Shown one piece after another: positions 59,690 to 64,000 of a stretch of DNA of 64,000 nucleotides (its first letter is position 1; the number at the start of each line of letters is the position of its first letter). The position numbers were made by a program, and so were the translations under genes. The notes under the pieces are model-generated. The model ran no database searches. It saw only the letters and a list, made by a program, of their open reading frames with translations, and had not been told where the DNA came from. The stretch comes from Bacteroidaceae bacterium (lineage in GTDB: Bacteria > Bacteroidota > Bacteroidia > Bacteroidales > Bacteroidaceae): positions 62,001 through 126,000 of the forward strand of contig CABIVS010000004.1 in NCBI GenBank assembly GCA_902362375.1. The letters are read 5' to 3'.

Positions 59690-61853
59690 AAATTAATTCC
59701 AAATCATCAAGCCACAAAGTACTGCCCGTACTTCCGGTAAAATAATCTCCATATCTACTTGCACTACCCACTAAAATAATATCAGTCGGTTTACGGTTAG
59801 AGCGATAGTTAATCGGGATCTCCAGTTTTATCAATCCTTCACCCTCCGTCGACTCTTTAAGAATACACTCTCCATAGCCTATCACATTTGAAGAATTTGA
59901 ATCAAAAAGCTGCCTGTCAGCAGGCTTTGTCTTAACAAGTACCGGTATATCCGTTTCTCCGTCAAAAGTCTGATGTGGCCAGTCGCCCAATGCTATATAA
60001 ATAGAGCCCATATCTTTACTGTTTTTCGGCAACTCACCCAATGTTGAATAGTCCACTGTACCAGCTACATATCTATAATAAAGCACCAATTTCGATGGAC
60101 GTGAAGTGAAAGGACGTCCAAACCGTAAAATACCGTCTGTACCATCTATTTTCAGGAACTTCCCGACAAATATATTGCCGGCAGCAAAAGCACCAATTCC
60201 AAAAAGAGCCACATATTGAGACTGTAATTTTGCAGAATAATTCCCACTGTGCTTAATGGCTGCATCATACGTTGTCACATTCTTATTCAATGTAGCAGAA
60301 CCCGTATTACCACTATCCCAAAACATTTCTCCACCACTCTTATAGATATAAAGAGGCGAATCTCCATGCCAGTCTTCAAATCCAGCATTCGGCAATTGTG
60401 CAGGAGCTTCTGTAGTGAATTGTTTTGTTTCTTTCGCTGCAACAGTACCAGCCATTGCCTGATATTCATAGGTTATACCAGGTTCAAGTCCGGTTATTTG
60501 ACTCGTAAATATTTTATTATTCAACACAGCCTGATTCGAATACATCCAATCATTGGAACCAATCGCCCGGTAACGGAAATTCATCTCTGTAACTGAAGCA
60601 ACCAGACTACCATACAGAGTGGCTTTTGTTGACCAAACATCGTTCTGTGTAGCAATATCCTCGGTAGCAACCAAAGCATCTGTAGCAATAACCGTCAACG
60701 TTTTCGCTCTATCTTTTCCATTCCGGTCCCTTACTTCAATGTCAAATCGATAGGTGTTATTACCGTCATCGATCGAATTAGTCATTATCTCTCTCAAGTT
60801 TTCCTTAAATGCAAACTGAACCTTTGTCATATCCGCATTAAATTGGATACTAAATCCAAGATTATCCAGTTCTCTTATCTGAACTTCAGTCAATTCCATC
60901 AAGTCGAAAGAAGAAAAATGGGTAATTCCCAACCGTGCAAAATCCGCACTCGTCACTTTCAATTCAGTAAAAGGCACACTAGCAGCCATCCGCACAACAA
61001 TAGGTGTTTCCTTGTCGAATTGCGCACGATAAACTGCATTATCCAACTCGTAAATCTGATCATTCTCGATTATCTTAATAACAGGACGTGCCAGTATATC
61101 TACTTTCTCATCCGTCGTCAAAGCTGTCTCAACCACATTTACGGAGATCATGCCACCACCCACTTCAGAGGAAGAATTACTAAAAGTCAAATCATATCTG
61201 GTTGCTTTCCGTACCAGATTAATAACTCCACTTTTGGTTATTTCTGTTCCACTGCCGTTAAGTTGCCCTACAAGGTTCCATCTTAATTGGTTTTCATCAT
61301 CCAACAGCATAAAATATCCTAGTTGGGATATGTTATCCTGTGTATATTCCAAAGTTCCCAATCGGTTACTCACTGTAATTTTATAAGTAGGAAATGCCTC
61401 CTGTAATTCGTCAGACAGAGCCAGACTGACTACTGTATTGCGAATGCCACACACTACTGATTCCGAAATAGCCGTCCCTTTTGAAATTGTAAACTCTTTC
61501 GTCCCCTTGAAATAAGAATCGGTAAAAGATGCAGCTACGGAATCACCCGCAGTAACTTCCGCTTTATAATTGTCGGGAACTAACAGTATTTGTTCCGGCA
61601 TTTCATCTAAAGTGGCGAATTTACGCACCAAGCCCTCCGCGTTACGGATATACACTTTACACTTCTGGAGCAATTCTTCATCAGTAAGCGTAGCTCTCGT
61701 CTTTCCGGCAGAAACAGTAGGTAATTCACGTTGAACACCTATCTTCAAAGATAATGCGCCCTCTCCATTATTTGTCAGGTCACTTTCACGGCAGGAGACA
61801 CAAACAAGTCCAACAATGAAAGCTATAACTAATATATGTATCAGTTTTTTCAT
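59682..61853 (-). CDS. DUF4493-Fn3-PCMD lipoprotein (4 of 5)
   Basis: 723 residues. Lipobox GLVCVSCRES (Cys21). A DUF4493 domain of about 250 residues (KTRATLTDEELLQKCKVYIR; AISESVVCGIRNTVVSLALS), a further beta domain (about 260-395: ARPVIKIIENDQIYELDNAV), an Fn3-like unit (about 400-490: ATLYGSLVASVTEMNFRYRA) and PCMD (about 495-723, signature VGSASRYGDYFTGSTGSTLW). This architecture fuses in one chain the domains that other genes here carry apart. The start codon overlaps the preceding gene by four bases (ATGA). Confidence 0.85.
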   Translation of the reverse strand: MKKLIHILVIAFIVGLVCVSCRESDLTNNGEGALSLKIGVQRELPTVSAGKTRATLTDEELLQKCKVYIRNAEGLVRKFATLDEMPEQILLVPDNYKAEVTAGDSVAASFTDSYFKGTKEFTISKGTAISESVVCGIRNTVVSLALSDELQEAFPTYKITVSNRLGTLEYTQDNISQLGYFMLLDDENQLRWNLVGQLNGSGTEITKSGVINLVRKATRYDLTFSNSSSEVGGGMISVNVVETALTTDEKVDILARPVIKIIENDQIYELDNAVYRAQFDKETPIVVRMAASVPFTELKVTSADFARLGITHFSSFDLMELTEVQIRELDNLGFSIQFNADMTKVQFAFKENLREIMTNSIDDGNNTYRFDIEVRDRNGKDRAKTLTVIATDALVATEDIATQNDVWSTKATLYGSLVASVTEMNFRYRAIGSNDWMYSNQAVLNNKIFTSQITGLEPGITYEYQAMAGTVAAKETKQFTTEAPAQLPNAGFEDWHGDSPLYIYKSGGEMFWDSGNTGSATLNKNVTTYDAAIKHSGNYSAKLQSQYVALFGIGAFAAGNIFVGKFLKIDGTDGILRFGRPFTSRPSKLVLYYRYVAGTVDYSTLGELPKNSKDMGSIYIALGDWPHQTFDGETDIPVLVKTKPADRQLFDSNSSNVIGYGECILKESTEGEGLIKLEIPINYRSNRKPTDIILVGSASRYGDYFTGSTGSTLWLDDLELIYE

Positions 61854-63130
61854 TCTGTTTTCTTTGCTATTGATTTCAATGCTAAAGTAGCTGTTCTGGT
61901 ATTATTTGCCTGATCGACAACGGTAATAATAAAATTATGAGAAGCAAGTCCATACAATCCGAGTAGCGGCGTAAACTGTGTAATATCAAACACCAAATAT
62001 TTCACTCCGATCACTTCACTGCCCACTGGGAAACCTAAGCTCTTCAACGCTTTTTCCAAATCTGCATCTGCAGGGTGTGCCAAATCAAATTCAGAAGACA
62101 AACCTACTGACTTCAGTATTTCAGGTGTCAAAGTCTCCGAATCAATCTTCACTTTCAAATTTTGAATACCATTATCTGCTGTGATATTAACAATAATGGT
62201 TTTGGTTTCGTCTTTCTCTACTTCTATCTCATCCATTATATTGAAACCTTGTCCTACGATTGTCGGTGCACTTGTTCCAGGATTTACGGATGGATCTTCC
62301 GGCAATATATCTTCTGCTCCCGGATTAGCCCAAGCAAGTAAATCCACTTTCTTACATACTGCATCCAGCTTTACGCTTAATCCCATGTCACCCACTGAAG
62401 GTATCTCCAGATTAAACACAATGTTCCGGTGCTCTCCACCTTTCACATTGCTGAAACTGGTTTGCTCTTCTGTCCATTCCCCATCTACCGTTCCCTGGAA
62501 ATGAACAATAATGATATTGCTTACTTCGGCAGCTTCAAAGAATCCGGCACGTCCACTTCCAATATCGGTATTATTAAAAGTCAGTTCACCTGTACCGACT
62601 TTTATTGTAATGGACTGGTCACCACCTACTTTCTGTTTCAAATCATCATTGAGGTCGACTGTCACCATTATATTCTGCAAGAAACATTTGATTACATCAA
62701 CCGATGTAACCTCATCTTTTTTTATTGTAAAAGTTTGGGTTCCTTTATAGAAAGGTTTTTCCCATTCAGCAGGTTTTATGTCATGTGATAATGCTTCAAT
62801 CTTATAGTTACCCACATTCAAGGTTAAGATTTCGGGCATGTCCCTATATCTTGTATATTCCTTTACCAATAAATTATTATCAGTCGAATAAATCCGAATG
62901 ATATAATCATCTGTATTGATTGCTTTACCGTCTGCACGTGACAGCACATCCACAGAAACAGAAACACTTGTTCCCGCAAGTCTTACCTGTCCTTCACCTT
63001 GATTTGTATTCTCGGTTCCTTCGTCGTCCCTTCCAAAATCAGGGTTATCATTCATACAAGCACTGCATAATCCTAAAATGCTTGCCAAACATATAAAAAC
63101 GAGTTTTTTTATTGCTTTCATATTACTCAT
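61850..63130 (-). CDS. DUF4493 lipoprotein
   Basis: 426 residues, or 423 if Met4 (63121) is the true start, which gives the cleaner signal MKAIKKLVFICLASILGLCS then lipobox ACMN. DUF4493 features: SVDVLSRADGKAINTDDYII; IYSTDNNLLVKEYTRYRDMP; PEILTLNVGNYKIEALSHDI; FYKGTQTFTIKKDEVTSV. There is no PCMD domain. The C-terminal part is an extra beta domain (TKTIIVNITADNGIQNLKVK). It overlaps the genes on both sides (TAATG before, ATGA after). The family is surface-associated in Bacteroidales, with unknown function. Confidence 0.82.
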   Translation of the reverse strand: MSNMKAIKKLVFICLASILGLCSACMNDNPDFGRDDEGTENTNQGEGQVRLAGTSVSVSVDVLSRADGKAINTDDYIIRIYSTDNNLLVKEYTRYRDMPEILTLNVGNYKIEALSHDIKPAEWEKPFYKGTQTFTIKKDEVTSVDVIKCFLQNIMVTVDLNDDLKQKVGGDQSITIKVGTGELTFNNTDIGSGRAGFFEAAEVSNIIIVHFQGTVDGEWTEEQTSFSNVKGGEHRNIVFNLEIPSVGDMGLSVKLDAVCKKVDLLAWANPGAEDILPEDPSVNPGTSAPTIVGQGFNIMDEIEVEKDETKTIIVNITADNGIQNLKVKIDSETLTPEILKSVGLSSEFDLAHPADADLEKALKSLGFPVGSEVIGVKYLVFDITQFTPLLGLYGLASHNFIITVVDQANNTRTATLALKSIAKKTE

Positions 63131-64000
63131 TACTTATATTCTAATATTATATTTTTATCTATATACAATTCACTACCAGTAGAAATAGCTTCACCCTTAT
63201 TATCCGTTGTTTTAATCTTACTGTCTTCAACACTTTGAGTGTTTGAAGCATTGGAAGAAGAGGCAAACATCACTCTTAAATGAGTCGCTTTTTTCTCAAA
63301 CATCGTATTATAAGTTAAGTCCACCGTGAAATCCTTTTGAGAACTCGTCGCTGTTAAGACTTCACTACCTTCAGCTAACTTTAATGTTTGTCCTCCTTCG
63401 CGGTTTTCTACTATTACAGTTACAATTCCGCCCTGATCGTTATTAGCTACATAAGTATAAGTACCTTTCAGCTTTATCGGACGGGAAGTGAAGGATATGC
63501 CTTCATTATAGATTTCTACATTAGTAGAATGGTTATAACTATAACTTCCCAGGAAAAGCTTACCGGCAGAATGATGACCATGAGTAGGAGGCGTCAAATC
63601 ATTAAGAGTACTTGCACCAATCGCATTTCTTGATGGAGGGTCACTTGTTGCCACAGTCCAAGCCACATTACGCATCAGAATGCCATTACTTTGTTTCATA
63701 CTTGAAGGAATCATATACCAAGTGTTCTTAACACCACTAATAGGTACTGTCTTTTCATTTACTGTAGCCCAAGATTCATTTTCATCAAAATCAAGTGCTG
63801 TTAAATTTGTTGTATCAAATCTATTATCTCCCCAAAAAGAACTATGATTATACTTTCCTCCTTTATTAATAGTTCCACTAAAGATTGTCTTACCCCATCC
63901 TTGCGTGAAATCCGGAAGCTGTATTACACTCTCTGTTACCTGCATAACAGGAATTGAATAAGTCGTACCATCATCACAAGTCGTTCTGAAATAATAAGTA
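63130..64000 (-). CDS. PCMD-type protein (5 of 5), partial at window edge
   Basis: The frame is open to the right edge: the 18 codons before the internal Met at 63945 read YYFRTTCDDGTTYSIPV, an Fn3-like strand, so the real start lies beyond 64000. The visible 290 residues include SFWGDNRFDTTNLTALDFDE, then a PCMD-like half (HSAGKLFLGSYSYNHSTNVE; GISFTSRPIKLKGTYTYVAN) ending GSELYIDKNIILEYK, the diverged equivalent of the GSTLxVDExEL signature. First visible gene of the seven-gene minus-strand operon; the promoter is outside the window. Confidence 0.8.
   Translation of the reverse strand, partial: TYYFRTTCDDGTTYSIPVMQVTESVIQLPDFTQGWGKTIFSGTINKGGKYNHSSFWGDNRFDTTNLTALDFDENESWATVNEKTVPISGVKNTWYMIPSSMKQSNGILMRNVAWTVATSDPPSRNAIGASTLNDLTPPTHGHHSAGKLFLGSYSYNHSTNVEIYNEGISFTSRPIKLKGTYTYVANNDQGGIVTVIVENREGGQTLKLAEGSEVLTATSSQKDFTVDLTYNTMFEKKATHLRVMFASSSNASNTQSVEDSKIKTTDNKGEAISTGSELYIDKNIILEYK

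Noticed and set aside
49765..64000. Calling the PCMD region a carbohydrate-utilization locus because of the domain name
   Set aside because: There is no SusC/SusD, glycosidase, lyase or sugar transporter; the domain name is putative and does not establish function.

Overview
The window looks like chromosomal DNA of a gut Bacteroides. The evidence is SusC/SusD pairs, ECF-sigma/FecR regulation, Bac-type lipoproteins, HU-HIG and DUF4248 proteins, DUF4493 and PCMD surface lipoproteins, class III ribonucleotide reductase, and the Bacteroidota -7 promoter box TAnnTTTG ahead of most transcription units. I cannot name the species from sequence alone. I see no rRNA, tRNA, CRISPR array or complete insertion sequence.

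Layout. 0-2.9 kb: the anaerobic ribonucleotide reductase operon nrdD-nrdG (minus strand, nrdG cut by the window edge) behind a cobalamin riboswitch. 3.2-11.4 kb: accessory region. It has divergent HU-like and DUF4248 genes, a three-gene XRE / ImmA-IrrE protease / PIN operon with a clear palindromic operator, a plus-strand run of small phage-flavoured genes (SH3-like, HNH/NUMOD4, amidase, DUF4373) and an Rpn-type PD-(D/E)XK nuclease. 11.4-19 kb: a tripartite RND efflux operon (MFP-RND-OMP-TetR) with a divergent AraC regulator. 19-20.2 kb: a DUF1016/YhcG nuclease. 20.5-27.4 kb: a SusC/SusD pair with a secreted protein and a calcineurin-like phosphoesterase. 27.5-29.6 kb: a Bcr/CflA-type MFS exporter and an unknown protein.

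30.1-43.5 kb: a polysaccharide utilization locus on the minus strand, ordered ECF sigma, FecR anti-sigma, SusC (with STN domain), SusD, SusE/F-like lipoprotein, two GH20 beta-N-acetylhexosaminidases and a NagX/HGSNAT-like membrane protein. This fits use of a GlcNAc/GalNAc-containing glycan, probably host-derived. The gap between anti-sigma and susC carries a promoter box and an intrinsic terminator on the opposite strand, which predicts a cis-antisense sRNA of about 130 nt.

43.7-49.6 kb: core metabolism: malic enzyme (fused to a phosphotransacetylase-like domain) with a coupled 58-aa membrane protein, NADP-type glutamate dehydrogenase, and catalase. All have clear promoters and terminators.

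49.7-64 kb: the least conventional part. Five PCMD-domain lipoproteins or secreted proteins, four outer-membrane beta-barrel proteins, two DUF4493 proteins and an AraC regulator are grouped together. Seven of them form a tightly overlapping minus-strand operon (55.2 to beyond 64 kb). Three tandem paralogous beta-barrels sit between PCMD lipoproteins, and one of these barrels has a membrane anchor and a long charged linker. I regard this as a candidate undescribed surface-assembly system. A 917-bp non-coding gap inside it (51.7-52.6 kb) has a cluster of nested inverted repeats and a three-copy 12-14 bp repeat.
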